The notes below the pieces were generated by a model. That model did no database searches and was not told the origin of the DNA. It saw only the letters and a program-made list of their open reading frames with translations. A program made the position numbers and the translations under genes. From Bradyrhizobium betae (GTDB taxonomy: Bacteria > Pseudomonadota > Alphaproteobacteria > Rhizobiales > Xanthobacteraceae): a stretch of DNA of 64,000 nt. The stretch covers positions 496,001-560,000 of the forward strand of contig NZ_CP044543.1 of NCBI RefSeq assembly GCF_008932115.1, given 5' to 3'. Shown in pieces: positions 52,091-62,418 of the stretch; the stretch's first letter is position 1, and each line of letters opens with the position of its first letter.

Positions 52091-52630
52091 TTCCTTCTCT
52101 TGATTTAAGATTGTATATCTGAATGACGCTATTTTAGATTGTATTCGAGGTTACGACGTATGGGTCAAGCCCCTGCTGGTTTTTGAACGAACGAAGCCGG
52201 CGATCACGCACCAGCGGATCGACGGGAAGACTTATTGGGTGTTGGAAAAGCCCGAGCGCGGTTCAGGAAAATGCGCCCGTGGCTGGTCGATGGGTGAACT
52301 AAAGACGAGCGATCCGCACGGATGCGCGTCCAAAGCCCCCTTGTCTTGTCATGATTGCATGCCCCCGCTTCTAATTGAGGCTGATCTTAGGCACAGCGCG
52401 GTGAATAGCCAGTCCCGCAAAAGCAACAGTTGCTGTTTGTTGCTGCCGGTTGTCTTGCCCGCCTCTTAATCGCGGCACGACACAAGACAGACTGTGAATG
52501 ACCATTAACATGGCAGCGTGCCGGGCCGGCTCTGACGCAAGTTGCGGCAGACCAGTTGGTGAAGATGTGGCGCCGATTCGAAGCCAGCCTGCCCCGAACG
52601 CAGGCAAAGATCTACCTGCAGGAGACCCAG
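52091..52630. other. 540-bp region without a recognised gene
   Basis: Holds the promoter of the outer-membrane cluster (A+T-rich near 52090-52140) and that of the acyl-CoA dehydrogenase. An open stretch on the plus strand at about 52160-52320 reads HQRIDGKTYWVLEKPERGSG but has no start codon and no known family. Confidence 0.45.
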
Positions 52631-53842
<1,212 letters not shown>

Positions 53843-53856
53843 AGCCCAATGGCGAC

Positions 53857-54723
53857 CTAATCCAGCACCTCCACCGTCGCCGAACGTCCGGCTACCAGCG
53901 ACATCCCCGCCGGCACCGGATCCAGCGCGATGCGCACGGGCACGCGCTGGGCGAGGCGCACCCAGCTGAAGGTCGGGTTGACGTTGGCGAGCAGGCTGGT
54001 GCCGTCGGCGCGGTCGCGGTCCTCGATGCCGGCGGCGATGCTCTCGACATGGCCAGACAGCGTGACCTTGTCGCCCATCAGGCGGATCCGCACCTTGTCG
54101 CCCACCCGAATGCGCGCGAGTTTGGTCTCCTCGAAATAGCCTTCCACATGCAGCGTGTCGGTATCGACCAAGGCCATCACGCCCTTCCCGGCCGTGACGT
54201 AGGCACCCGGACGCAGATCCATGTTGGTGATCACGCCGTTCACGGAGGCATGGACCTCGCTGCGGTCGAGATTGAGCTGGGCGACCGCGCGGTCGACGAC
54301 GGCCTGATCGACGGCCGCCTTGGCCTGGAGCTGGGTCGCCAGCACCTGCTCCTGCTTCTGCTGCGATACCGCGTCGGTCGTCAGCGCGCTGTAGCGCTTC
54401 AAATCGGCATTGGCCTGATCGAGCGTGGCCTGATGACCGGCCACTGCGGCATCGGCCTGCCGCAGCGCCAGCGCGAAACGTTCGCGGTCGATCCGGAACA
54501 GCACGTCGCCGCGATGGACCTTCTGGTTGTCCTTGACCAGCACTTGCGTGACGAAACCGGACACGTCGGGCGCGACCTGCACCACGTCGGCGCGGACGCG
54601 GCCGTCGCGGGTCCACGGCGATTCCATGTAATACACCCAGAGCTCGCGGCCGACGGCGAGCGCCGCGACGACGGCAAGCACTGTCAGCGCTAGGCGACCG
54701 AGCCAGCGAAAATTCCCCTTCAT
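53857..54723 (-). CDS. HlyD-family periplasmic adaptor, AaeA-like
   Basis: 288 residues from the ATG at 54723, overlapping the DUF1656 stop by 4 bp. N-terminal TM (LALTVLAVVAALAVGRELWV), then SPWTRDGRVRADVVQVAPDV (the AaeA/EmrA opening), a lipoyl segment (VLVKDNQKVHRGDVLFRIDR), a coiled coil and VHASVNGVITNMDLRPGAYV. It bridges a FUSC-type inner-membrane exporter to the outer membrane. Last gene of marR-FUSC-DUF1656-hlyD. Confidence 0.9.
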   Translation of the reverse strand: MKGNFRWLGRLALTVLAVVAALAVGRELWVYYMESPWTRDGRVRADVVQVAPDVSGFVTQVLVKDNQKVHRGDVLFRIDRERFALALRQADAAVAGHQATLDQANADLKRYSALTTDAVSQQKQEQVLATQLQAKAAVDQAVVDRAVAQLNLDRSEVHASVNGVITNMDLRPGAYVTAGKGVMALVDTDTLHVEGYFEETKLARIRVGDKVRIRLMGDKVTLSGHVESIAAGIEDRDRADGTSLLANVNPTFSWVRLAQRVPVRIALDPVPAGMSLVAGRSATVEVLD

Positions 54724-54926
54724 GAGAGATACTCCGAGAGATAGACGACGCCGCCGAGAAGGCAGACGAAAATTGCGAAATCGAACAACGCCCGGTGCCA
54801 GACCAGCCGGTAGAGATCGAAGCGATGCATGAGCCGGCGGAGAATCGCGCTCAGGATATAGGCGACGATGATCCACAGCAGCAGCGCCGGCACGAGCACG
54901 CCATAGATGTCGATCACATATCTCAT
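54720..54926 (-). CDS. DUF1656 small membrane protein, AaeX-like
   Basis: 68 residues, two TM segments: YGVLVPALLLWIIVAYILSA and LFDFAIFVCLLGGVVYLSEY. Between them the charged RRLMHRFDLYRLVWH, as in AaeX. Overlaps both neighbours by 4 bp. In Escherichia coli AaeX accompanies the AaeAB aromatic-acid efflux pump; its own role is unknown. Confidence 0.88.
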   Translation of the reverse strand: MRYVIDIYGVLVPALLLWIIVAYILSAILRRLMHRFDLYRLVWHRALFDFAIFVCLLGGVVYLSEYLS

Positions 54927-56974
54927 GCCGCAACACTCTCGCCTGCGCGCGGCCGGTAGGCCGGCGCGTCCGGAAACAGGCCGCGGCGGATGCCGACGAG
55001 GCCGATCAGGGCGTCTTCCCGCGCCTTGTCGTTGGGATCCTTCACCGCCCCGGCCAGCGCCCGATCGATGCTCGTCAGCAGTTCGACCGGCATCCCATCG
55101 CCTGCAAATTTGCGGCAGGCGATGGCGAGCTGGTCGAGCATGTGGTCGATCACGGAAATGGTCGATGCCGCGAGCCCGTAGCGGGCCCGGCGAAGGTCGA
55201 TGATGTTGAGGCCGATGCGGAGCTGGACGAGGCTGTCGGTATCGCGGCGGTCGCTCTCGGACAGAAAGGCGATCCGCTGCACCAGGAGCCCGAGCCGGTG
55301 CAGCATGAGGCCGGCAAATTCCGCGCGATCACGCTTGCCGCGGCGTTCGGCGGCGACCGCAAGCGTCGTCCAGCTCGACAGCACAAGGCGATTGGCAATC
55401 CACTCGGCGCCAACGCCGCGCGCGATCCGCGTCACGAGCTCGGCGATGACGACGCCGACGAAAAAGGCGACCGCGGAATTCGCATAGGACGCAAAGTCCG
55501 CGCTGTAGGTCGATTGCAGCGCCAGCAGCGTCGCCGTGTTGGCCGCCAGCGCCATGCCGGTGCCGGCTGTCGCCGGTCGCGCGATCAGGAAGCCGTAGAG
55601 CAGGAATGCCGGCGCCAGCGCCACGACCAGGACCTCGAGATGGGAGATCGCCGGCACCAATGCGAACAGATAGATCGCGACAACGACGATGGCGACCAGC
55701 GACCACAGGCCGAAACTGCGGATGAAGCGCGCGGGCTCGTCTTGCGCGGCAAAGAACGAGCACGCCACCGCCGCCATCATCGGCGCCGACGCGCCGTCGG
55801 GCCAGCCGGTGCCGATCCAGAACGCGCAGCAGATCAGGATGGCGCCGGCCGCACCGGCCGCGGACCACAGCGCAAGGCCGCGGTCCCGGTGGCGCACGGG
55901 CGCGGCGCCGGTCTCGGGATGAAAAGCAAGATCGAGCGTCGAGACGTCCTGGCCCTCGGCAATCGCCTCGGTCAGCGCGCGGCAGTCGCGCGAGAGGTCG
56001 ACCAGCTCGCGCAGCCGCGACAACAGGCTGGTGGTGATGATCCGCTCCCAGGAGGCGTCGTCATCGAGCACGGCTTGCCGCTCCGCGATCATGGAGCGAA
56101 TCCGCTCGGCCGGCTGCCGCGCACCGACGTCTCTCACGATCCATTGCGCAAGATCCTCCAGCAGCCGACTCAGCTCCGGCTGCCGGCGCAGAGCCTCCTC
56201 CCCCAGCGCAGCCAGACGGTCCTCGAGCGAGGCGACGACCGGCAGCAGCATCAGCATGCGCAGACGGATTTCGCCGAGGCTGCTCACGGCATTGCGATCC
56301 GCCAGCCGGTCATAGGCAAGATGGGTCGAAAGCGTATCGATCTCGACGATGTCAGTTGCGAGCTTGAGGCGCCTGGCGCGGTGCCCTTCGCTGGTACCAT
56401 CGCGCAGCAACACCGCTCGGCTGAGATTGCGCGCATCGGACAGCCAGCTATCGACGCGGTGCGCGACGGCGGGCGCGACGCTGCGGGGAAAGACGATGGT
56501 GGAGACGAGGCTGGCGCAGATGATGCCGAGCGATATCTCCTCCAGCCGCGCCACCGCCGTGTCGAAGATGGCGGCTGGCTCAGACACGGACGGAAACCCG
56601 ATCAGCGCCACGGTGTAACCGGCCAGCATGAAGACGTAGCTGCGTGGTGTGCCGTCGAGCAGCGACAGATAGAGGCAGAGCCCGACCCAGAGCGCGATCG
56701 CGAGGCAGAGCAGCTCGGGCGCATCGATCAGGTTCGGCACCAGCGCCACCGTCATGATCGCGCCGGCCAGCGTGCCCATGACGCGAAAGAACGCCTTCGA
56801 GCTCGTTGCGCCCGCCAGCGGCTGCGAGGTGATGTAGACCGTCGCCATCGCCCAGTAGGGCCGCGGCAAGTCCATCGCCAATGCGATGACGAGCGCGAGG
56901 ATCGACGCGGCAAACGTCTTCAACGCGAAAATGAGGTCCGCGTGGCGGACCAGGAAAGGCTCGTCTGCGCGCAT
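54923..56974 (-). CDS. FUSC-family inner-membrane efflux protein, AaeB-like
   Basis: 683 residues. Two blocks of TM helices (first: LKTFAASILALVIALAMDLP, GAIMTVALVP, SYVFMLAGYTVALIGFPSV; second from about residue 370: AAGAILICCAFWIGTGWPDG) flank a cytoplasmic helical domain. The ordering and length fit the FUSC/AaeB exporters of aromatic carboxylates and fusaric acid. Starts 3 bp after the MarR stop and overlaps DUF1656, so it is translated from the marR operon. Substrate probably a phenolic acid (inference). Confidence 0.9.
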   Translation of the reverse strand: MRADEPFLVRHADLIFALKTFAASILALVIALAMDLPRPYWAMATVYITSQPLAGATSSKAFFRVMGTLAGAIMTVALVPNLIDAPELLCLAIALWVGLCLYLSLLDGTPRSYVFMLAGYTVALIGFPSVSEPAAIFDTAVARLEEISLGIICASLVSTIVFPRSVAPAVAHRVDSWLSDARNLSRAVLLRDGTSEGHRARRLKLATDIVEIDTLSTHLAYDRLADRNAVSSLGEIRLRMLMLLPVVASLEDRLAALGEEALRRQPELSRLLEDLAQWIVRDVGARQPAERIRSMIAERQAVLDDDASWERIITTSLLSRLRELVDLSRDCRALTEAIAEGQDVSTLDLAFHPETGAAPVRHRDRGLALWSAAGAAGAILICCAFWIGTGWPDGASAPMMAAVACSFFAAQDEPARFIRSFGLWSLVAIVVVAIYLFALVPAISHLEVLVVALAPAFLLYGFLIARPATAGTGMALAANTATLLALQSTYSADFASYANSAVAFFVGVVIAELVTRIARGVGAEWIANRLVLSSWTTLAVAAERRGKRDRAEFAGLMLHRLGLLVQRIAFLSESDRRDTDSLVQLRIGLNIIDLRRARYGLAASTISVIDHMLDQLAIACRKFAGDGMPVELLTSIDRALAGAVKDPNDKAREDALIGLVGIRRGLFPDAPAYRPRAGESVAA

Positions 56975-56977
56975 GAG

Positions 56978-57451
56978 TTACTTCGCCTCTGGACCGGTCT
57001 TGCTGTCCTGCAGGCGACTGGCCCGCCGTTCGATGCGCTGAAGCGTCTCGAAGGTTATCGCAAGTTCGTCCGCGCCGATATCCTTCAACAGGCTCGCCCG
57101 CACCCGGCGCAGCACGCGGTTGGTCTCCTCGACCTTGGCCTCGCCCGTCTTGGTCAAATGGAGCGTCTTGGCGCGGCGGTCGGTGGGGTCTTCCCTGCGC
57201 TCGACCAGCCCCTCGGCCTGGAGCAGGTCGATCAGGCGCACGAGCGACGGCCCCTCGATGCCGAGCTCGTCGGCAAGCACGCCCTGACGGACGTTTTCAC
57301 CCTGCCTCGACAGTACCAGAAGCGGAATCGCGGTCGCATAGGACAGGCCGTGATCGGACAAGGCCTGATCGGACTCGCGGCGCCAGATTCGAGCAAGGCG
57401 CGCGATGAGCCGGCCGAGTTCGGCATGGATATGAGCCTGCGAGGGAGCCAT
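56978..57451 (-). CDS. MarR-family repressor
   Basis: 157 residues from the ATG at 57451 (a GTG at 57469 would add six). Winged helix: VRQGVLADELGIEGPSLVRL, IDLLQAEGLVERREDPTDRR with the MarR wing D-x-R. MarR proteins respond to phenolic ligands. It heads the operon with the AaeB/AaeX/AaeA-type genes and is divergent from an MFS gene. The CGAACTA-T-TAGTTCG palindrome 18 bp upstream is its likely operator, controlling both directions. Confidence 0.9.
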   Translation of the reverse strand: MAPSQAHIHAELGRLIARLARIWRRESDQALSDHGLSYATAIPLLVLSRQGENVRQGVLADELGIEGPSLVRLIDLLQAEGLVERREDPTDRRAKTLHLTKTGEAKVEETNRVLRRVRASLLKDIGADELAITFETLQRIERRASRLQDSKTGPEAK

Positions 57452-57468
57452 GCAAATTAGATAGGACA

Positions 57469-57483
57469 CGAACTATTAGTTCG
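57469..57483. promoter_or_regulatory. Probable MarR operator
   Basis: CGAACTATTAGTTCG: perfect 7-bp arms around one T, between the divergent MarR and MFS genes. Placement at the start of both transcripts fits repression of both exporters. Confidence 0.7.
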
Positions 57484-57530
57484 CAACTATATTGCAGCCG
57501 ATCACGCAAAAGCGAACGAGAACGACGCAG

Positions 57531-58757
57531 ATGGGACCGGGTTCCGCGACACAGGCAAGGGAGGCGATGGCGGGCGCAGGCACGCTGACTCTGATCCCGA
57601 CCTTCGTCGTCGTGGCCGTGGATGCCACCGGCATGGGAATCATCCTCCCGCTGCTGCCGTTCTACTCGGAGCGGCTCGGCGCCACGCCGGTCCTGCTGGG
57701 CGCCCTGATCTCGGTCTATGCCGTCTGCCAGCTCATCGCCGGTCCCGTGGTCGGCATGCTCTCGGACCGCCATGGCCGGCGCAAGGTGCTGGTCGTCAGC
57801 CAGATCGGGACCCTGATCGGATTTGTCCTGCTGGCGCTGGCCGGCAATCTGACGCTGGTGTTTCTGGCGCGCATCATCGACGGCCTGACATCGGGCAACA
57901 TCTCGGTGGCGCACGCCTATGCCGCCGAGCACAGCGCGCCTGCGACGCGTAAGCAGGCGCTCGGCATGACCAGCGGCGCAATCGGGACCGGGCTGCTGCT
58001 CGGCCCTGCACTCTCGAGCTTCCTCGTGCATTACGGCCAGACCGTGCCGGTGTGGGCCGCGGCCGCGCTTTCCCTGGTGAGCATCGTCGCGACAATCGCC
58101 CTGCTCCCGCCGGATCACCCGGCGTCCGAGCCGCTCCACCAGCATCGCGTGCCCGAGCCGACGTTCACCCGCGGCCTGCTCGGGATGCGCTACGCCTGGC
58201 GCCTGCTCGGCCTGCTCATCGTATTCTTCTTCGTCAACTCGATGTTCCTGTCGCAGATCGCGCTGTTCCTGTCAGCACGGTTCTCCTGGGACGGTCACCC
58301 CTTCGGCGCGCGCGAGCTCGGCTGGATGTTCGCCTATGCGGGCTTCATCAACATGGTGGTCCAGGGCCTCTTGATCACACGCGCCAACCTGGTCGCCTCC
58401 GATCGCAACATCGTCATGGCCGCGTTCGCCTGCATGGGACTGGGATTTGCGGGGCTTGCGGCCGGCAACAATGTCAGCCTGCTCGCGATCGAGCTGACGC
58501 TCATCATCGCCGGCACCATGTTCGCACGCAGCACGCTGACCGCGGAGCTGTCGCGCTCGACCGCGATCAATCGTCAGGGCATGATCATGGGCCTCAACCA
58601 GTCGCTGATGTCCGGCGCGAACATCAGCGCCCCGCTGGTGAGCGGCGCGCTGATCGGTCATCGGCTGTTCGTCCCGTGGGCGCTGGTCATGGCCGCCATC
58701 GCGGTGATCGGTGCGGCGCTGGCCGGCCAGCTATTGGATATGCCGCGGACGCGCTAG
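57531..58757 (+). CDS. MFS drug-type transporter, TetA-like
   Basis: 408 residues from the ATG at 57531 (421 if the TTG at 57492 is used). Twelve TM helices. GMGIILPLLPFYSERLGATP in TM1, then the MFS motif GMLSDRHGRRKVLVVSQIGT, and GLTSGNISVAHAYAAE. This is the tetracycline-resistance subgroup of MFS, which exports drugs by proton antiport. Divergent from marR with the shared palindrome, so probably controlled with the AaeB-type pump and recognising similar compounds. Confidence 0.88.
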   Translation: MGPGSATQAREAMAGAGTLTLIPTFVVVAVDATGMGIILPLLPFYSERLGATPVLLGALISVYAVCQLIAGPVVGMLSDRHGRRKVLVVSQIGTLIGFVLLALAGNLTLVFLARIIDGLTSGNISVAHAYAAEHSAPATRKQALGMTSGAIGTGLLLGPALSSFLVHYGQTVPVWAAAALSLVSIVATIALLPPDHPASEPLHQHRVPEPTFTRGLLGMRYAWRLLGLLIVFFFVNSMFLSQIALFLSARFSWDGHPFGARELGWMFAYAGFINMVVQGLLITRANLVASDRNIVMAAFACMGLGFAGLAAGNNVSLLAIELTLIIAGTMFARSTLTAELSRSTAINRQGMIMGLNQSLMSGANISAPLVSGALIGHRLFVPWALVMAAIAVIGAALAGQLLDMPRTR

Positions 58758-58766
58758 CGCCCTCGC

Positions 58767-59675
58767 CTAGTTCACCACGTAAACGTCGGGATCGGCGCTC
58801 GAGCTCGGCTTCTTGAAGGCGTTGCGCAGCGCGGGCGAGATCGGGACGTTGTAGTTGAGACCGTTCGGCGGCGTCGGGGATTCCAGCCACTTCCTGTAGA
58901 GGATTTCGATCTCCGGGCTGGCGTAGAGCTCTGCCGTGGCGCGATCGGCCAGCGCCTTGAACGGCGCGTCCTCCCGCCGCAGCATGATTCCGAACGGCTC
59001 GGCCTTCGAGAACGTCTCCTCGCTGATCATGAACAGGGCCGGCTCCTTCGCGCGCGCGATCGCAACCGCGAGCTGGACGTCGTCGAGCGCGTAGGCCTGG
59101 GCGCGGTCGGTCTCCAGCAACAGGAAGGCCTCGGCCTGGTCCTTGGCCGGCATGATGTTGATGCCGAGATTGCGCTCGGTGTTGACCTTGGCGAGCTGGG
59201 TCAGGTTGACCGAACCCGCCACTGCCGTGACGGCCTTGCCCTTGAGATCGTCGATGGTGTTGATCTTCGCCGCCTTCTTGGCCGCAAACCGCGTTGCACT
59301 GAGGAAATGCGTGTTGGTGAACGCGACCTGCTTCTGGCGATCGGCATTGTTGGTGGTCGCCGAGCAGTGCAGATCGAGCGTGCCGTTGACCATCAGCGGA
59401 ATGCGGTTGGACGAGGTCACCGCGAGATACTCGACGCCGATGTCGGGCATGCCGAGCTGCTTCTTCACGGCGTCCACGATTCTGAGGCAGATGTCCATGG
59501 CAAAGCCGACAGGCTTCTGGTTGCCGTCGAGGTAGCTGAACGGCACGGACGCTTCCTGGTAACCCAGCGTGATCTTCCTGGTCTCCTTGACCTTCTGGAG
59601 CGTGCCCGACAGGTCTTCGGCGGAAGCAGCGCCCGCAAGACATGTGACGGCGAGGAGAATGGCGGGAAGACGCAT
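58767..59675 (-). CDS. Amino-acid-type ABC transporter periplasmic binding protein
   Basis: 302 residues. Signal peptide (AILLAVTCLAGAASA). SBP_bac_3 fold with GYQEASVPFSYLDGNQKPVG, FAMDICLRIV, SSNRIPLMVNGTLDLHCSAT and VTAVAGSVNLTQLAKVN. These are the features of GltI-like glutamate/aspartate binders. A GGAGC ribosome site precedes the ATG. No cognate permease genes are adjacent; the neighbouring LIV operon has its own binding protein. It may be an orphan receptor. Confidence 0.9.
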   Translation of the reverse strand: MRLPAILLAVTCLAGAASAEDLSGTLQKVKETRKITLGYQEASVPFSYLDGNQKPVGFAMDICLRIVDAVKKQLGMPDIGVEYLAVTSSNRIPLMVNGTLDLHCSATTNNADRQKQVAFTNTHFLSATRFAAKKAAKINTIDDLKGKAVTAVAGSVNLTQLAKVNTERNLGINIMPAKDQAEAFLLLETDRAQAYALDDVQLAVAIARAKEPALFMISEETFSKAEPFGIMLRREDAPFKALADRATAELYASPEIEILYRKWLESPTPPNGLNYNVPISPALRNAFKKPSSSADPDVYVVN

Positions 59676-60020
59676 CGGGGGCTGCTCCTTGAGGGGATCA
59701 TGGGCCGCGCCGGCGCGCAGCCGTGCACGGTGTAACTCAGGGGCGAACCAATCGCCAGACGAGGTTCCGTCTATCAGCTATCGCTGTTTTATATGTACCG
59801 ATGCGGGAGGAGATATCGCCCGGCACCGTCAGGGTTGAGACCTCTGCGGCGCAAAGCCTTCTGGTCTGACAACCAGTCAGCACAAGTTTTCATCGGGGGC
59901 GCGCAATACCTTGCCTTCCGCGAGGCCGCCTCTCTCCTGCGATTTTATCCCGCTCCGATTGCGGCGCATTGCCCCGCCAAAAATGACTGGCTGCCGTCAG
60001 CGCGGCCGCGACAACGAGGG
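59676..60020. other. Divergent intergenic region with a short inverted repeat
   Basis: 345 bp between the binding protein and the LIV-type operon. Holds CTGGT-N6-ACCAG at 59861-59876, overlapping CTGAC-N5-GTCAG at 59866-59880, a candidate operator. No gene seen. Confidence 0.4.
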
Positions 60021-60827
60021 ATGAACGGCCGAGTGGCAAGTTCCGGGGAAACGCGTCGCGGCGCGAGCGAGGTGCTGCGCGTCGAGGGGCTGACCGTGCA
60101 GTACGGCGCGCTCGTCGCCCTGCGCGACGTGAGCTGGTCGGTCCATAACGACGAGATCCTCGGAATCATCGGCCCGAACGGCGCCGGCAAGAGCAGCTGT
60201 TTTGCCGCTGTCACCAATGCAGTCACCCATCGCGGCAGCACCTTTCTCGACAGCAATGACGTCTCGGCGCTTCGGACATTCGATCTTGCCGACCGCGGCC
60301 TGCGCCGCACGTTCCAGCAGAATTCGTTCTTCGGCGAGCTCACGGTCCTGCAGAACGCGGTCTCGGCCGTCTTCCGCGATTTCTCGACCAGTCTGGCGAC
60401 ATCGCTGTTCGCGCCGTGGCGCGAGGCCACCACGCGCCGCGCCGCCGAGATCGCCGCCGCGCAGCTGCTCGACTTCTTCGGCATCGCCCGTCAGTACCAC
60501 GACCAGCTTCCCGGCGACATTCCCTACGGCGTGCAGCGCCTGCTCTCCGTTGCCCTCGCCTACGGCACCGGCGCAAAAGTGCTGCTGCTCGATGAACCCG
60601 CCGCGGGCCTGAGCGGCGGCGACATGAAAAAGCTCGCCGACGTCCTGATCGGCCTGCGCAAGCGCAACCTCGCCCTCGTCGTCATCGAGCATCACATGGA
60701 CCTGATCATGTCGATCGCCGACCGCATCGTCATGATCGACCAGGGGGCCATGCTGGCGACGGGAACGCCGGCCGACATCCAGCGCGATCCCCAAGTCCGC
60801 GAAGCCTATCTGGGGCGCGACGAATGA
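60021..60827 (+). CDS. livG: Branched-chain amino-acid-type ABC transporter ATPase, LivG-like
   Basis: 268 residues from the ATG at 60021. Walker A IIGPNGAGKSSCF, Q-loop RTFQQNSFFGELTVLQN, signature region IPYGVQRLLSVALAYGTGAK (weaker than canonical LSGGQ), Walker B VLLLDEPAAGLSG and H-loop VVIEHHMDLIM. First gene of a five-gene operon whose members overlap or nearly touch. In HAAT transporters LivG and LivF form the ATPase dimer. Substrate could be branched-chain amino acids, urea, amides or aromatic acids. Confidence 0.92.
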   Translation: MNGRVASSGETRRGASEVLRVEGLTVQYGALVALRDVSWSVHNDEILGIIGPNGAGKSSCFAAVTNAVTHRGSTFLDSNDVSALRTFDLADRGLRRTFQQNSFFGELTVLQNAVSAVFRDFSTSLATSLFAPWREATTRRAAEIAAAQLLDFFGIARQYHDQLPGDIPYGVQRLLSVALAYGTGAKVLLLDEPAAGLSGGDMKKLADVLIGLRKRNLALVVIEHHMDLIMSIADRIVMIDQGAMLATGTPADIQRDPQVREAYLGRDE

Positions 60828-61567
60828 GCGGCGTGCTCCAGAGCGACAATCTTTCGGTCCGCTACGCCGGCAACGTGGCGGTATCAGGCGTCAATATTGG
60901 CGTGCCGGCAGGGTGTATGGTCGGCCTCGTCGGCGCCAACGGCGCGGGCAAGACCACGCTCGTCAACGCGCTCGCGGGCTGGTCTCGTGGCCGCGCCATC
61001 GTCACCGGCAGCGTCCAGCTCGAAGGACGCAGCATCGAGAAGCTTGCCGCTCACGAACGGGTGGCACGCGGCCTCACGTTGGTGCCGGAAGGCAAGAACA
61101 TCTTTGCCGAACTCACCGTCGATGAGAACCTGACGCTGGTGCGGCCGCCCGCGGACATCACCGGCCGGCATCTCTTCACCATTCCCGAGGTGTTCGAATT
61201 CTTCCCCCGGCTCGCGGAACGCCGCTCGCACAAGGGCGCAGCGCTCTCCGGCGGCGAACGCCAGATGCTCGCGGTCGGACGCGCCTTGCTGGCCGGCCCG
61301 CGCGTGCTGATGCTCGATGAGCCCTCCGCAGGTCTTGCGCCCCGGCTGATCACCGATCTGCTGTCCCGCATCCGCCTGCTGGTCGATCGCGGCCTGCCGG
61401 TGCTGCTGGTCGAGCAGAACGTGAAGGCGGCGCTGAAGGTCGTCGACCATCTCTATCTGCTCGAACGCGGCAAGATCGTCGGGGAAGGCCCAGCCGACGT
61501 GATGGCCGCCGATCACCGCATCATCGAGGCCTATCTCGGCACCATCGCGGATGGAACGCCGGCATGA
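60824..61567 (+). CDS. livF: Branched-chain amino-acid-type ABC transporter ATPase, LivF-like
   Basis: 247 residues, start overlapping livG by 4 bp. Walker A VGANGAGKTTLVNALAGW, Q-loop LVPEGKNIFAELTVDENLTL (the LivF signature E-G-x-x-I-F), ABC signature LSGGERQMLAVGRALLAGPR, Walker B VLMLDEPSAGLAP and H-loop VLLVEQNVKAALK. Second ATPase of the HAAT-family importer. Overlaps livH by 4 bp. Confidence 0.94.
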   Translation: MSGVLQSDNLSVRYAGNVAVSGVNIGVPAGCMVGLVGANGAGKTTLVNALAGWSRGRAIVTGSVQLEGRSIEKLAAHERVARGLTLVPEGKNIFAELTVDENLTLVRPPADITGRHLFTIPEVFEFFPRLAERRSHKGAALSGGERQMLAVGRALLAGPRVLMLDEPSAGLAPRLITDLLSRIRLLVDRGLPVLLVEQNVKAALKVVDHLYLLERGKIVGEGPADVMAADHRIIEAYLGTIADGTPA

Positions 61568-62418
61568 ATGTCGCGCAGCAGATCATCAACGGCATCGTCC
61601 TCGGCTCCGGCTATGCCTGCATCGCGCTCGGCTGGACCATTCTGCTCGGCGTGGCGCGGCTCGTGAATTTTGCCCACGGCCAACTCTATATGCTCGGCGC
61701 GTTCGTCACCTGGTACGCCACCACCAGATTGGGCCTGCCCTATCCGCTCGCCATCCTCGTGGCCATCGTCGTGCTTGGTGCCATCGGCCTGTTGATGCAG
61801 GGCGCGATGATGCGCCTGGTCATGACGCAGAACCTGACCAGCCTGATGATCGTGACGCTCGGCCTCGGCTACGTCCTGCAGGGCGGCAGCGCACTCATCT
61901 TCGGCGGCAATCCGCAGACCCTGCCGGGAACACTGGCGCGCGCCAAGGTGGATCTCGGCCCGCTCTGGTTCACCTGGCAGGATGTGCTGGTTCTCGTCGT
62001 CACGCTGTTGCTCTATGGCGCGGTCTGGCTATTCACCCAGCGCACCCGGTTCGGCTCGGTCATCCGCGCCGTCGCCGAGGACCCCAAGCTCTCGGAACTG
62101 TTCGGCATCAACGCAAAATTCGTCTACCTCGGCGTCTTCGTGTTCGAATGCGCGGCGGTCGCGCTCGGCGCCGCGCTGGTAGCGCCCCGCTCGCCGATCC
62201 TCACCAGCATGGGCTTCAACGAGGTCATCATGACTTTCGTCGTGGTCGTGCTCGGCGGCATCGGCTCGATCGGCGGCGCGCTCGCGGCCGGACTCGGGCT
62301 TGGCCTGTTCACGGCCTTCTTCGGCGCGTTCGTGGCGCCGGCCTATACGACGGCGGCGGCCTTTGCGTTGTTGCTCGCGCTGCTCGTGATCCGACCCGCG
62401 GGGCTTGCGACCAAATGA
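61564..62418 (+). CDS. livH: Branched-chain amino-acid-type ABC permease, LivH-like
   Basis: 284 residues, about eight TM helices. LGWTILLGVARLVNFAHGQL at the N-terminus is the LivH hallmark (NFAHG). The cytoplasmic coupling loop is RAVAEDPKLSELFGINAKFV, and the end GLGLGLFTAFFGAFVAPAYT is also conserved. Forms the inner-membrane pore with LivM. Overlaps both neighbours by 4 bp. Confidence 0.93.
   Translation: MNVAQQIINGIVLGSGYACIALGWTILLGVARLVNFAHGQLYMLGAFVTWYATTRLGLPYPLAILVAIVVLGAIGLLMQGAMMRLVMTQNLTSLMIVTLGLGYVLQGGSALIFGGNPQTLPGTLARAKVDLGPLWFTWQDVLVLVVTLLLYGAVWLFTQRTRFGSVIRAVAEDPKLSELFGINAKFVYLGVFVFECAAVALGAALVAPRSPILTSMGFNEVIMTFVVVVLGGIGSIGGALAAGLGLGLFTAFFGAFVAPAYTTAAAFALLLALLVIRPAGLATK

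Noticed and set aside
55142-57460. A 772-codon plus-strand frame opposite the FUSC and MarR genes
   Set aside because: Shadow of the well-supported minus-strand operon; no ribosome site or domain.
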